Shown: positions 18,532 through 31,338, numbered from the stretch's first letter. The stretch is DNA of 64,000 bases from Dendrophyllia cribrosa (GCA_024195265.1 JAJLRJ010000003.1:54853284-54917283), one strand, 5' to 3'. Notes: generated from the sequence alone by a model not told the origin. A program made the numbers and translations.

Positions 18532-20409
18532 ATAATGGATCGCTCGAAAAACAAAAGGTAAAACAAAACACAATGTTATCAGTATCAATTAATTTTATTT
18601 TAAAACCTTCTGGCTCAACATAAACACATTATTTCTACTTGTAACAGTAAAGTAACTACCCTTTTTAAAAACACACTTTCAGCCGTTTGTCATTTTATAA
18701 CAAAAAGCACGACAAAATATCAAAAACTATCCGTCATCAGGGCGGCGCTCAACTAAAAAATACATGCATTTAGATACCAAGGGTGTTACCAACGCACACT
18801 CCCAACCCCCCACCCCGGGATAAAAAGCTAATCAAGCGCCCATCACACGATATACTGACTACCTATTCGTCAGAATCTCTTCAGCCTGCCCCCACAAATA
18901 GTATAGGTGGAGGGTACTCAGGCTAAGTTTACTGCAAGTATAATGAACGACAGAGTGAAACTGATGCTAAGAGCATTGTACTGTAACCCAGCTTCTGAAC
19001 AAAAAAAAAACGAAAGAAAACCAAAATGAGAAATGCGTTTTCATTTCCTCGTGAACATAACTGTCATCCTGGAGTTACCATTTCTGAAATTCGTTTTTTC
19101 TTATATAGAGTTTTTCAAATGGCCAATATCAAGTTAGCCCTGTGTTTTAACTCTGCCCATTCATAAAGTGGTCAACCGTGCTGAACACTCGTGATACTGA
19201 TAATGTCTTTATGAAAATACATTCATACGAACTGCGGAAAAGAGAAAGAGATCATCGTAGTTATGCAGCAACTGCAGGAGTTGCAATTTGAGGCTAAAAA
19301 GTTTGAGGCTACGACGGGATTCGACCCAAAACCTTTGTGATTCTGGTGCAAACGCTCTACCACTTAGCTACAAGGCCAGATGGGAGCTTGGTCAATTGTG
19401 AGTTTTATTATATAAAATGCGTGATGCTATAAAGTAAATGTTAACTTCAAACATGTTTGTTCTTATCAATGGTATTTTCAAGTCCAATATCTGGCTTCAT
19501 AATTCAACACATTGATACACTGCCCATATATGGTCACAGTAAATGGTGGTAAATTTCGCATTTTGAAAGGAAGTAAAAATGACCGCTGCCTGCCATTTCA
19601 CATCTTTAAGAGAAAAAAATGCGTTAACCATTGGATAAAAAGGAAAAAGACAGAAAAAAGAGAAGAGACGAAAAGAGAAAAATTACTGATCACATGAGTG
19701 GACAAAAAAAGGCGCGAAATTTGAGCGTTGTTTCGCTGTGTACTTGGTGAAGCTTAATGAAAGCCGAAAAAACTGGTTCAAAGTTTCAACGGCTCGTGAA
19801 TGAAGGAGCACAATTTTCGGAATATGCTTTCACACCAGCATCACTTTCGTTCGCGGTCCTTTGCTTCTTATTTGCATATAGTAATCTACTCTGATATGAT
19901 ATAGACTTGACACCTCTCAGAATTTCTGCTGTAGTTTGTTTTAACCCTATTTCAGACCTTCCAACATCTAAAACCCTGAAATCTTGAGGTCTCCAAAATT
20001 TACCCCAAAAAATCTCGAGATGTGGGTCTCAAATAGTGAGATCGCAAAAATGTTTTAAAACAAAAGAATCTCAACGCTAACAATACCTAGCAGTAATCAA
20101 ACTGCCATAATTAGTACTCTTTTAGCTTTGTTCACCATCATGAAAACATGAAACAAAGCCTTCCAGGGGACTTGTGATTGGACATCAGAACGAGGTTTAG
20201 TTCGGCCCAGATTCCCAGTGAGAAGAAACGTAAACATTACAATACAATATTTTGGGCCGTATTTGCAACTATTCGAGTTGATTTTAGGCCGTTTCTGATT
20301 GAAGTTGTAATTCATTGAAGAAAACCGTGAGATTTCAAGATTAAATAGTGAGACCGTGAGATGACTCCTGAAACCATGAGTCTCACGACCACATCGTCAG
20401 AGTTGAAAG
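18532..20409. other. No gene; repeat-rich intergenic DNA
   Basis: Apart from the tRNA-like segment at 19306-19377, I see only A/T-rich sequence with short purine runs. None of the short open frames has a recognisable product. Confidence 0.4.
19306..19377 (-). repeat. tRNA-like sequence, probably SINE-derived
   Basis: On the minus strand there is an A-box-like TAGCTAAGTGGTAGAGCG and a B-box-like GGGTCGAATCC at tRNA spacing. The acceptor ends do not pair well and the anticodon arm is poor, so this is more likely a tRNA-derived repeat than a functional gene. Confidence 0.4.
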
Positions 20410-20968
20410 GCCTGCTATTTTGCCTGGGGGGGGGGGGGGGGGGGGGGGGAGGGGGGCACAAAGTGCCCGCGCTAAATTTCAACATTCATAACTTTCTTAA
20501 TATGCATTCAAACGCCATCAAACTTTGTTAATTTTCCTAAAATTTATCTAGCAGCAATTTGATGTGACATCTTATTGATCATATGACTTGATGTTTCCAT
20601 AGCAACAAGATTTTGACAGCCATGTTTTTTGTAATTTGCATATTTTTACATTTGAATGTAGAAACATGTTTATTGGTACAACTTTTACATTTTTACGTCA
20701 TTTAGCGTTTATTTATTTGTTTTGATTAATTTTGAGTCAATTTGAAATCCAAGATGGCGGATCCAAGAATGCGGCCGTATAACTTATTACATAATAACTA
20801 CGTCATGTGACGTCATGGTTCCATTGTGCGGACCGCAAAGGAGACTGTTTTGGACGTACTATGCACCCTCTAGGTTTCATTGTCATAGCCTTAATATTCT
20901 TGAAGTTAGGAGGGGGGTAGCACATTCCAGGCTCAGGAACTCAAAAAAGCCCACGCAAAATAGGGTTA
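20410..20968. mobile_element. G-tract MITE family A, copy 1 (about 560 bp)
   Basis: The left end contains CTATTTTGCCTGGGG followed by 25 G. The right end has CCCACGCAAAATAGGGTTA. The interior is closely similar to 55205-55802, including CACAAAGTGCCCGCGCTAA and CATTGTGCGGACCGCAAAG. It is noncoding. This copy has less perfect ends than the one at 55.2 kb. Confidence 0.7.
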
Positions 20969-22382
20969 TGAGGATTGAATCTTGCCATTACGGCCGTAGG
21001 AAGTAAAACGAGCAACTTTGTAACAACATCGATCGATTTTGACAGCTCGTACCAGCTGTCGTACTTCAATGTTTGAAAATTTGGTGCTGATGGAAGGGAC
21101 TAAAAAGCCACATCAACTGCAGGTAACGTTGTTTTACACGTTTACTGTGTCCTTTAGCTGTGAATTATTGTAAGACATACTGTCCTCACGGACGATGTAG
21201 CAGCTCTCGAGAGGGCTCACACCATTGGTTCGATACCCTTCGTGAGAACAATTTAACAAACAACAGAAAAAATGGCTCCTAGCCCTAATAACAGAAGCAG
21301 CCGCAACACCTAAAACAATGGAGCTGCTACACTATCGGTCCTCGCTGCAGATCAGATCTAGTTCAGACTTTTCTCCGCTCTGTTTAGGTAGCTGCGTGTT
21401 TGTTTAATTTGTTTTGAATTCTGAATTGAACTTTTTGAGACACGAAACACTTGCCACTAAGAAATTCTATGCCACTTTACTGTGCTTTAATTTGTATTAT
21501 CACTACTCTGTCCCCTTCTTTACGCAGACGAAAGCTTTTAGTACAAAACTCTCAATTTGTGTACGCTAAATTAATTTTAGCTTAATTGGCAAAATTAATT
21601 CGCTGCTCAGTTGTTGTGTAAGAATGGCGCGAGATAAAATATTGTATTTGGCCTTTTTACTTAATAAAAACTTGTAAATCTCAATGAATTTTTCTCGAAA
21701 CCGCGATTTGTTATCAATGCGTTGAATTTTCAATGGCGCTCAATCTTACGCAATATCGCCTAATTTTAGCCAACTCGGCCTCTGGCCTCGTCGGCTAATC
21801 CGGATATATAGCGCTTCGCTTTCGCACTAGTCAACTCTCTCTTAACTACCACTCAAATAAGCGACCACTTCCCGTAAGTGACCACTTTGTAAATAACCGT
21901 TTTGTATCTCAGTCAAATACAGTCAACTCTCTCTTAAGCGACCACCCTTGGTGCCGAAAAAAGTGGTCGTTTAAGCGAGGTGATCTCTCAAGAGAAAAAC
22001 CAAACAAAACAGTATTTGAAAAACAATAGAAATGAAATTTAACCAATCAGCGCGCAGCCGTACAGCAGACTCAGCCATACAGCAAGTGCGTCAAGCGATT
22101 TATTTGATAAGGATTTCGCGGACGAACAGCCAACAGGGAACCGGCAAGAAGATAGCAGGTTTCCCGATAAAGCGGAGACAGATTTAACCCTCATGATGAA
22201 AGGAAACCAAAACCAAAACACGAAGATCAAAGGCTCCCGTGTGAGCCAACCCGTGAATAAGAAATGCTAACGCGAAAAGCTAAACGTAACGACTTTTGAC
22301 AAACGCAAAAAAGGTCCCGGGCAAGATTCGAATTCAGGTCGCAAAGCTACGCAGAAGTGAGGAAATCTCATAAACAAGTAAC
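20969..22382. other. No gene; includes a short repeated motif
   Basis: AGTCAACTCTCTCTTAA occurs twice between about 21830 and 21945, with related GACCAC/GTGGTC segments to about 21990, some in inverted arrangement. Otherwise I see no coding or RNA gene. Confidence 0.4.
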
Positions 22383-22516
22383 AGGACTACATGCCTGTCT
22401 AATTTGGAAATAACTAAATTCAAAAAAATTCATCTCAGTGCCAAATTGGACTCAGCCGTGGCAGTCCTCGGAATGTTTTTCATCTAATTATTTCCAAATT
22501 GGACAGGCATGTAGTC
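22383..22516. repeat. Inverted repeat, about 28-bp arms
   Basis: ACTACATGCCTGTCTAATTT, with the flanking bases, pairs with AAATTGGACAGGCATGTAGT, leaving about 75 bp between the arms. Probably a degraded foldback element. Confidence 0.5.
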
Positions 22517-22679
22517 TTATTACCTATACAAACTGTACAACATATTACACAAAGCAAGTCTAGGTTTAATATTTATTCTGTTTATAGCTATGATCATGAT
22601 AATACTGCTTTTTGCAGCCACCATCTGATTAGTAGTATGGTGAAATATTTACTCTGTTTATAGCAATGATAATACTGAG

Positions 22680-22818
22680 TGAAATTTGTGATCCTCGCAG
22701 TGTGCTCTCAACTTAAGCAGTTGAAAAAGCAACCTGGAAAAAATTCAGGCTTGAACGAGATTCGAACCAATGACCTTGCGATACCTGTACAAGGCTCTAT
22801 CCACTGAGCTATCAAGCC
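22680..22818 (-). mobile_element. tRNA-headed SINE, copy 1
   Basis: On the minus strand a tRNA-like head (22748-22818) has a 7-bp acceptor pair GGCTTGA/TCAAGCC, a D-arm A box TAGCTCAGTGGATAGAGC and a B box GGTTCGAATCT. It is followed by a tail containing CTTAAGTTGAGAGCACAC. The same head and tail occur at 27029-27171. The anticodon arm does not fold convincingly. Confidence 0.65.
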
Positions 22819-23105
22819 ACATGGATACATGTAGTCCAGTCAATCTATTTTTTACGGTAAACAATCCCGTTAATGCCCAGAAAGATCATATCAAAAATCG
22901 AGAAAAATCTATTCAGGGGAAAACGGCTAAATTGCTAGTTTACTGATTGAAAGATTTAAAATCCAAAATGGCTGCCAAGTGTAGCTAGTATGTAAAACAG
23001 ACACGGGTGCGTTCAAAACAAAAAGCTCAAACCAATAGGCGTAATAAGGAAACAAAGGGACCGCACGTGTAAATTCGTGTAAATTTTTTATTTCAAGAAA
23101 TTGTA
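22819..23105. other. No gene recognised
   Basis: Unannotated A/T-rich sequence between a SINE and the CXC-domain relic. Confidence 0.3.
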
Positions 23106-24477
23106 ATGAGTGAGTCAAGAACTCGAAAAGAACGGGTAGAAAACGGACACTATGGACCACTGTGTAATTTGCAAGGAGGTACATGTATTGGACAACGGCC
23201 TACAAACAGTGACTTGGAATTGAATTACGAGGCGAAACCATCCGAACCACTTCAGGACAGTCTGTACATCAAGAATGCAGACGCAACTACTGTAACAAGA
23301 ACTTTATTAGTACATGTACCGTGCCAAAAAATCAAACGTAACTTTTGCGAACACTGTTTGTTTTGCAGTCAGCCTGGTAAACCGTTGGGAAACAAAAGAG
23401 GTTTAGATGCCTCCCCTTTAAGAACTTTAGATTTTCAAACAACAATTGAACGAATTTGTAAGGAGCGAGGTGACAGTTGGGCTGACAAAGTTCATGGTAG
23501 ATTATCTTTCGCCCTTCGTTGATAAAAAGGCGTAGAAGGTCCGCAATTCAAGTGAATTTGTTGAATCTATGCCTCTAAAAACAAAATAAGAGAACACTTT
23601 CTGTCGAACAGTGAGAACAAACAGACAAACTTAAGAAACAGGGCTTTTGGACCATTCACGAGGAAGAAGATGCCGACCATCTCATTGTCCAGGTAGCAGT
23701 AAGTTCAGCTTTAATAGGATGCTGGCCTTCTGGTGCTACTGTTTTTTCATGCGGATGTGGAATCGAACCCACTCTTCTTTAAACCAGATGGAAAACAGAC
23801 AGCGAAGAACAGAGTATGGCATATAAATCGGCTGAAAAATGAACTGGGCCCTGAACTGTGCTATTTACTACCCTTTGCGCATGCTGTTTCCGGCTTTGAT
23901 ACAACCTCGCGGTTATTTGGAATTGGCAAAGGGGGAGCACTTCGCAAGTTGAGAAGTGACCCAGCTCAGTTTCAGGAAGATTTCACACATATTCACTAGA
24001 GTATCATCTAAAGAGGAAATTGTCGTTGCTGGGGAATAAGCTCTATGTTGTTTATATGGAGGACGACCTGATGAATGGTTAAATGTCCTACGCTATAGAC
24101 GTTTAGTGAGAAAGTAGCGACAAGCCACACAACTGTGCAAGTCCACAGTCTGCCCCCTACTGCAGCTGCCGCCAGCTGTCACAGTGATCGCGTCTACTTA
24201 CAAGTTCAGCAGTGGATGAAAATTGAATGCAGAAGGCTGGGGCTGGATACGGGTTCAAGGTCGTTTTGAAGCACCGACGACGGATTTAGCACCAGCCCCC
24301 GGGAATTTTCTTAAAATAGTCAAATGCACCTGCAAGCAGGGATGCGACAATCGGAAATGCAGTTGCAGGAAATTCGGTCTACCTTGTTTATTTGCATGTA
24401 GCGAGTGCAAAGGTGTTAACTGTACCAAGTCACACTCAAAGATTTCTCTTGGCGACAACGACGAAGATCAACATTGA
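23106..24477 (+). pseudogene. Relic of a cnidarian repetitive gene with a C-terminal CXC (TSO1/tesmin-like) cysteine domain
   Basis: Three separated open pieces appear to belong together. The first (23106-23522) has a CEHCLFCSQPGKPLGNKRG segment. The second (about 23733-23999) has LLPFAHAVSGFDTTSRLFGIGKG. The third (24223-24477) ends in a cysteine array CTCKQGCDNRKCSCRKFG followed by CSECKGVNC, the pattern of a CXC domain. Stops and frameshifts lie between them. This combination is familiar from high-copy, uncharacterised cnidarian proteins thought to belong to mobile elements. Its activity is unknown and this copy is dead. Confidence 0.55.
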
Positions 24478-25610
24478 ATAAGCAGAGTTGGTGGAATGTT
24501 AGTTGTTGAACCTATTAATCAGCAGTACCCGGCTTGTAAATATTGCGATACCCAAGTTTTCAAAGCAGAATTTTGTAAAATACCCCAAGATGTCTTTCGT
24601 TAGGATAACGTGTTGCGTTACTACTTACGCATGTTGCGTTTTTGGTAGTTTCGATTTTCTCTCCGGTTTTCAGTTATGACGTAATCAGTGATCTCATCAA
24701 AACGACGTCACGACAGCGTCACGCGGTCACCCCATAACGTCGCCAACCCCAACCCATACTACACTAACCATCACCTTCAAGTCACCTATATTAAAGGCAA
24801 AGACGAATCGGTGGCTTCCTTGTGGTAGCGTTCTATATAAAAGCAATTTAAAATAGAAACGTGCTGTACACAGATGCGTATTACGTGCAAGAGATATTTC
24901 TAGGGAAAATGCGGGTTCTCATCGTCTTGCTGCTTTAGAAAAATTGCTGATTTTGTTTGCGCATGACATACATTTTCCGTGATTTGGTCTTATTGGCGTA
25001 AAAAAGTCAATCACTTATTTCTCACATCGAGGTGAACGTTGCTTTTGTATACAGCATGCGACTTGAGGCCACATTTGTCGAGATTCTGTAGAAATAAGAG
25101 CTAATTTTAGGTCGAGCTCTTCAGAGGCTAAAGAGCAAAACATCGATCTTCGCGTTCGTAAGCATATTGTTAATTCGTTACAAAGTTTACTACCGATTCT
25201 TTACAATGACTTGGTACAGTCCTCGCTGCCTGTAGTGAGTAATTCCAAGACTTTATTTAACGAAATACACGTAAAAACGGGATTGTTCTTTGCTAGGTAA
25301 CACGCCCATCATTATAAACAAAACTTAGACCTCTGGACTGGACTGCGTGGCATATTAACGAAGATTTTTACTGATTTCATTGCTTTTAAAAATAGTCTTT
25401 TTAAATGTAACAGAAAAAATTATGGTTTGGAGAGTATTAGGCGAGTGTGGATTTACTCGGGAAGCAATAAATTAAATGTTCGAAGCGAGCAAAGCCGAAT
25501 TGGTAGCTCCCAACACCGAAGAACACGCCAGGACACGTTCAGGGGTGCGTGACTCGTTCCAGACCTTCCTCTGCTCGATTGATGGTGCAAGAGTTACTTT
25601 CTTCGATCGT
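24478..25610. other. No gene recognised
   Basis: Unannotated sequence without a supported reading frame, RNA or repeat end. Confidence 0.35.
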
Positions 25611-25775
25611 TGTAAGGGACGGACCATTAGATTTTTGAGTGGGGGGGGGGGGGGGGGGGGGGGGGGGGGAGGTTGGGCAATTTTTTGGTGCAGGATATTT
25701 TTTTCTACGCTCGAGACTGTGCAGGATTTTTCTTTTTGGCATGATTTGCTTGCATGATATTTTTTTTGCGAGTCT
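25611..25775. repeat. G-tract repeat family B (GGGACGGACCATTA), copy 1
   Basis: GGGACGGACCATTAGATTTT is followed by 29 G, then GGTTGGGCAATTTTTT and several GTGCAGGATTTTT-like units. Related copies lie at 28591, about 54817 and about 56155. The proline- and glycine-rich reading frames across it are artefacts of the G run. Confidence 0.65.
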
Positions 25776-27028
25776 ATATGTTTTAAAGCCCGACACATAT
25801 ACGTGTTAGGAATACTTGAGAAAGGCCATACTAGAGACAGGAATACTATAGCAAGTCAGATCTGATGTAACAGCAGCTTTGTAGCATGAAGCCTGGCCGC
25901 GGTGTTGTAACTGCCCCCTGTTGATGTCGCTTCCACAGCCCATCGTAGTACACCCAACCATCTTACATTTACAGGGGCGGCGCCGGAAATATAATGTTGG
26001 TGGGGCGAATCTCCTGTGCCGAGCGCCAAAGGCGCGAGCCTCTAGGGGGGTCCGGAGGCATGCTCCCCCGTGAAATTTTTGAAATGAAACTCTCTAAAAT
26101 GCTATTTCCAGCGTTCCTGAGACCGGAGAAACAGTTTCCAAGGCCAGCTTTGAGTTCAGTTTAATTCTCATGAAAAGTACATGTACACGAAACACTTTCT
26201 GAAACTTGGGTGTAACTCCATTTTGGTTGTTTGTTAAAAGTAAATTCGACTGTCACTCGAATATTCTCTGTCAATTCTTTTCAGTATGGGAAGGCTTTGG
26301 AAACGAATTTTCCAAAGCGATTTTCTCTGTCATTGGATGCAGAAAGAAACTGATTTCCAACATCAGCCATGTTCAATTTGTCAGTTAGTGCAATGTCTGG
26401 ATAATGCAATGATTTAATCTTTCTTGTGACATAGTTTGTTCGTAGATATGCCGGTCTTGAGCCTTCTTAGGGCAGAGGCCGAGCGCTTACTCACAGCATT
26501 GATGGATTTGTTTGATGGATTTGTCGGTAGCTGGAGTCCGATAGCTGACGTCCGAGTAACTCAAGGGGTATTGAAATGCTTGGTTCACAATATCGAATCT
26601 CCCGTCTAAAGTCATGCAGTCACAATATCTCCGATGCTAAAATTGTAGGCTTTTGATTAATTAACGGAATATTTATTTTGCAAACTCTAATGCATTAAAG
26701 CGCCCCGCCATCAGATCTGGTCAAAGGATGTTGCTGCACTATTCATCTCCGCCCACCGCCCACAAATTTGTTAAATTAAACGTTTTGCCCTGCGTCGATT
26801 TTTCTCGATTTTTGATATGTTAGTTAGGGACACTCAAGGAATTATTTGGCGCAAAAATACTTTTTGTTGCAATTTATTCAAGGTATAACATAGAATGACT
26901 GAACTAATGGTCAATTGTGAGCTCGTTATATATACTCGTTCAAATATATGATCTTTATATATTCACATTTATCTGTATTCACTATCATCGGGTATGTTAC
27001 GAACTCACAATTGACCATCAATCCATGT
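25776..27028. other. No gene recognised
   Basis: Mixed unannotated sequence. A G/C-richer stretch near 25970-26060 contains a GGCGCGAGCC segment but nothing I can classify. Confidence 0.35.
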
Positions 27029-27171
27029 GGCTTGATAGCTCAGTGGGCAGAGCATCGCACCGGTATCGCAAGGTCATGGGTTCGAATCCCTTTCAAGCCT
27101 GAATTTTTTTGCAAGTTGCTTTTCCAACTGCTTAAGTTGAGAGCACACTGCGAGGATCACAAATTTCACTC
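27029..27171 (+). mobile_element. tRNA-headed SINE, copy 2
   Basis: The tRNA-like head (27029-27099) carries acceptor GGCTTGA/TCAAGCC, A box TAGCTCAGTGGGCAGAGC and B box GGTTCGAATCC. It is followed by the tail GCTTAAGTTGAGAGCACACT shared with copy 1. A TATGATAATACTGCTTCTTGCAGCC-like repeat (see 27172-28160) follows. Confidence 0.65.
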
Positions 27172-27357
27172 ATGTTTATCCGCAGTTCAAATATATGATT
27201 TTCATATATTCACATTCATCTATGATAATACTGCTTCTTACAGCCATCATCTGATTAGTAGTATGGTGAAATATTTTCTCAGTCTATAGCTATGATATAA
27301 CTGCTTCTTACAGCCATCATCAGTAGCATGTTTTTACACACTTGTACTTTGTAGCTA
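27172..27357. repeat. Short interspersed repeat around ATGATAATACTGCTTCTTGC
   Basis: Units of the form CTATGATAATACTGCTTCTT followed by CAGCCATCATC recur here, near 22579-22640, near 28005-28045 and near 28105-28150. They often sit next to SINE copies, so they may be SINE tails or a satellite. Confidence 0.45.
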
Positions 27358-27940
27358 TTAAGGTGGCTCTATATAGTGACGTGACGAAAGTGGCGCGATC
27401 GCGCATTTGTTTATTTTGATGACGTCACGAAAATAGAGGTTTTTACGGTAACTAAAACGTTTATTGCGCGCATTCCACACGGTGAATTTTTGTAAAAATT
27501 GACAAATTCGAAGGATTTTCTTTGTTCTCGATCACAAAAAAAAACATTTTTGTACATACACAAACTCTATATACGTAAAAAGCGAAAAGTGAGTAATTGC
27601 CGAAAAATATGTACCGATTTTTATGGCTTTGTTAGGTTAGAATTACTGAATGTTTCTTCTGTTTCACCAAAAATCGTGAATATTTACCGTGTAAAAACCG
27701 AGAAAATCCGTTGAGAGGTTTGCTAGCCTTGAACAACAAGCCCAACAACTCAATTATTGGTTGCCATGGTTACGAGACAAGACCGCCAAATTAGACTTCT
27801 CCGTAAACGAGAAAGCCTAAGCTACGTGTATGTGTATGTTATGCCTAGTATCGCGAAACAAAACTCTCGAAAGAGAGCAATAAGATCGTGTATATTTTGG
27901 ATTTGGAAGACTGGCCAATAACTATATGGAGCCACCTTAA
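27358..27940. mobile_element. piggyBac-type MITE with TTAA ends, about 580 bp
   Basis: TTAAGGTGGCTCTATATAGT at the left is mirrored by ACTATATGGAGCCACCTTAA at the right, so both ends carry TTAA, the piggyBac target duplication. It has no transposase frame. The interior contains GACGTGACG and TGATGACGTCACG repeats. Confidence 0.75.
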
Positions 27941-28590
27941 AAGCCCTTAAAATGCTACGAAATAATACGCAAATAAAAAGATCTAGTTGAAATATTTATT
28001 CTGTTTATAGCTATGATAATACTGCTTCTTGCAGCCATCATCACTAGCAAGTTTTAAGAACCTATGACTGACCAATATTGAAATTCAAAGTTAAGTTTTC
28101 TATAAGTGAAAGCTATATGATAATACTCTTTTTAAAAGCCATCATCACTAGCACGTTTAAAAAACTCCTTGTAGTGTATTTATAAACAGTTTCTTAAGAG
28201 TACCCCTTATTGCTCCATCGTCTCAGTTCTTTACGTCCTTAACTCCTCACACTTCAATAGAGAATGGCTCCTGAGGCCAGGAAATTGCGTGCGCCGCGGC
28301 CCACTTGAATGTCTAATTAAAGTCAGTCTCGATGAACTTCTGAAACTAAAAATAACAGATCACGTCGCACTCTATTTTCTTTTGAGGGAGATTTAAAAGC
28401 CACCTTTATTAATTTAGTCTCAGTCTCAGTCTCAGTCGTCAAGAGAGTATTTCCAATATTTCGTGAGCAAACGACAGTCTTGCAATTTATCATCAAATAT
28501 TGTAAAAACGAGTGTGATGCTCGTTTCATTGGCTTTCCAAACACAAAGAAACTTATGAAAGAACGAGGCCGAAGGCCGAGGGATTTTATT
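27941..28590. other. No gene; short repeats only
   Basis: Two copies of the ATGATAATACT repeat lie at about 28005-28045 and about 28105-28150. An AGTCTC microsatellite-like stretch lies near 28410. No coding sequence is supported. Confidence 0.4.
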
Positions 28591-28829
28591 AGGGACGGAC
28601 CATTATTTTTTAAGGGGGGGGGGGGGGGGGAGGGGAGGGGGTTGGACAATTTTCACATGCAAACATTTTTTTTATATGCGGCACCTGCTGCAAACAATTT
28701 ATTTTGTGTCTCCGTCCAACTGCTATACTTCCAGCAAACAATTTCAGTGTTTATAACCTCTGCAAACAATTTATTTCAAAATTTTCCAATCCTCCCCCAC
28801 CCCCGACAAAAAAATAATGGTCCGTCCCT
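28591..28829. mobile_element. G-tract repeat family B as a complete MITE with inverted ends
   Basis: AGGGACGGACCATTATTTTT at the left is the reverse complement of the right end, AATAATGGTCCGTCCCT preceded by A. A run of 17 G follows the left end. This is the clearest copy of the family and shows that its true ends are inverted repeats. Confidence 0.7.
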
Positions 28830-29858
28830 TATTTCAAACGTGTTTGGAAATCCGATGAAACACTAAGCACCAGTATTTGAAATGGCTTCTCCAACTAATG
28901 AAATAAGAAAAATTACCTTTCCATTAAAACAGCCCTTTGTTCAACGAATTTATTCTTGTAGAATGCTATCATCAAGTATTTTTGTTTATCGGGCATTTTG
29001 TTTCGGCTTATTCTAAATCGCGTATCATTTTCAAGTTGTTGACGAGTGACAACATTAATTCGTAGTGTTTTTCACAACTCCTAGCTTGCACACATGCGAG
29101 GTTGGGCAACAACATTTTATTTTAAAAACATCAGTCGCTTGTTGTGCAAGCACAGGTTACCTAAGTGACCTAAGCTTTATATATGATAAAAAGCAATAAA
29201 CGGTATACAAGCATGCTTTTATCTCGCTTTAATAATAATAATAATAATAATAATAATTGAACAATTTATATAGCGCAATATACATACAAAATGATCTAAT
29301 GCGCTTAAGGGAGGGTTCATAATTTATGCAGAGTGGGGCTATGATGATTTTGAGGGGGGGGGGAGGGGGGGGGGGGGGGGGTGGGGTTATGATTTTTCAG
29401 CGGTACGTTTTGAGGGGAGCTATGGAAAATTACCCCCAAAGTAAAACAATGTATAAGGGGACCATCAAAAAAGTTTCTGCTAAAAATGTTATGTTTTCAT
29501 TATCACTTTAGACGTCAATTGATGGATCCGTAAACAAGTTTCTGTAGCGTATTCCGTCGTATTGTACTGTACTGAAAGCGAGGCTACCTACAAAATGAGG
29601 CTACAAATACACCACATCTCCTCGTTTCTGGGATAATACTAGAGCTTCATACGAACCAAGATTATAGTATCTGAGAAACAGCGGGTTCAGAAAATTAACC
29701 CTGAAATCTACAAGACAATGCCCTTAAGCGTGAAAGCTATGACTGAAAATAGTCAAATCAGTTACTAAGCATGCAGTCCAAGTTCCGATCTTGGCAAATC
29801 TAAGACTTCTTTACTTAACAATAAATGAAGTGTCCTGTGTCTAAGAAATCACAATGAC
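28830..29858. other. No gene; microsatellite and G-tract
   Basis: A (TAA)n microsatellite lies near 29230-29257, and an interrupted G run occupies 29346-29381. No LTR matching the Gypsy element to the right could be found here. Confidence 0.45.
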
Positions 29859-31319
29859 TCAGTAAATCTGTCCGGTGCTTTGGGCACTGCTAGATCGACG
29901 AAGTGGGATTGAAACCGCTTCGGATGAACGTCTAGCGACAGAGGACGACTTTCCGGCAACAGTTAAAGATTCTTGTTTCTCCGATTCAACCTGGGTTTTG
30001 GATTCGCCAGAATCCATGGCTGGAACGTCTGCTGGTACTTGTGGTGGTGCTGGGGAATCAGTGCTAAGAGGCGCGTGTCGAGGAAGATCTGCGATAATCT
30101 CCTGTGGTTCTCTTTCTGCGTTTTGCTGGGAGACTGCACTATCCATACAGTCTCGTCTCACGTGACACAGGTGGCGTTTCTAAACTCGACCATCATTAAG
30201 CACTACTACGGACGACTTGGATCCACTCCGCTCCGCTAATGAACCTGGCCACCAAGTATTCTCCTTTCGTAGGTCTCTTACCCTGATTCTGTCACCAGGG
30301 TAGAACTCTCTGAACTTGGCATGCACGTCGTGTGTTGCTTTCTGCTTTGCCTGGGAATCCATGACCTTCTCCCCTGTACTTGGATGAAGAGGCGTAAACC
30401 CTGTTCGTAGCTTGTGTCCAAGAAACAAACTAGCTGGGGTTCTGCCAGTTGTAGGATGCTTGGTTGACCGATATGTCAGCAAGAAATTAGTAATACGCTG
30501 CTGAATGGACAGTTTACTGCCCTTGCAGGTCTTCGTGTGGTTCTTGAAAGACTGAACCATTCTTTCGGCCAAACCATCACTTGCTGTATGATAAAATGCT
30601 ACTCGAATGTGTTTAGTACCATTCATCTTCAAGAAGTGTGCGAACTCTTCACTACGAAACTGCGGTCCATTGCCACTGACATAGTGAACTGGCAATCCGT
30701 ACTTCGCAAATAGGTCCCGTAGAATGGTGATTTTCGCAGCTGCTGACGTGGTTCCTGGCATAAAGAAAATCTCTGGCCAGCGAGAGTGAGCATTTACGAC
30801 AATAAAATAGTGACCGTTTTCGTCTTTAGTATAGTCAATATGGATTCGGTGCCAGGGGTTGCTTGGCCACATCCATGGAGCTAGTGGTGTTACAGCTGGT
30901 GGTTTTCTAACCTGCTGATAACTACCACAGTTTCTCACAGTTTGTTCAATTTCTAAATCAACAATTGGCAACCATAGATAACTGCGCGCCAACTCCTTTT
31001 TACGGACGATGCCTGGGTGACCTGTGTGTAACAACTACTCCAGCATATCATTCTGGTACCACTTAGGGATGATGACCCATAATCCCCATAACAGGCAATC
31101 GTGCTCAAATGACAACTCGAATCGACGATCAATGTAGGGTTTCAGGCGTAAATCTTCAACATGCTGTGGCCAACCGTGCTTGATAAACTCCAACACCTTG
31201 GACAGGACCGGATCCACTCGTGTTGCGTGGCTTATCCCTTTGTGCGTGATAGGTAATGGGTCTAGCAGTCGTTCTTCAATCTTGTAAACTGTGTCTTCCC
31301 CGCCCGACGTTAATGCCAA
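29859..31319 (-). pseudogene. Gypsy integrase region
   Basis: The HTGHPGIVRKKELARSYLWLP zinc-binding segment precedes a core with D in HIDYTKDENGHYF and E in DGLAERMVQSFK. The second catalytic position reads VSGNGPQF, where the family has an aspartate, so the catalytic triad is incomplete. A stop separates the N-terminal piece near 31035, and a TAG near 30180 separates the C-terminal serine/proline-rich tail (to 29859). Confidence 0.8.
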
Positions 31320-31338
31320 AGGTAGGCGTGATAGTGCG

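Noticed and set aside
25472..25798. Proline-rich and glycine-rich reading frames over the G run
   Set aside because: They exist only because a homopolymer has no stops, and both strands and several frames give them at once.
22748..27099. Functional tRNA genes
   Set aside because: The acceptor ends pair, but the anticodon arms do not fold, and both copies share a non-tRNA tail, so they are SINEs.
29859..30180. A 3' LTR of the Gypsy element at TGTCACGTGAG near 30.17 kb
   Set aside because: Only the first few bases resemble the 5' LTR start, and the sequence there still encodes the integrase tail.
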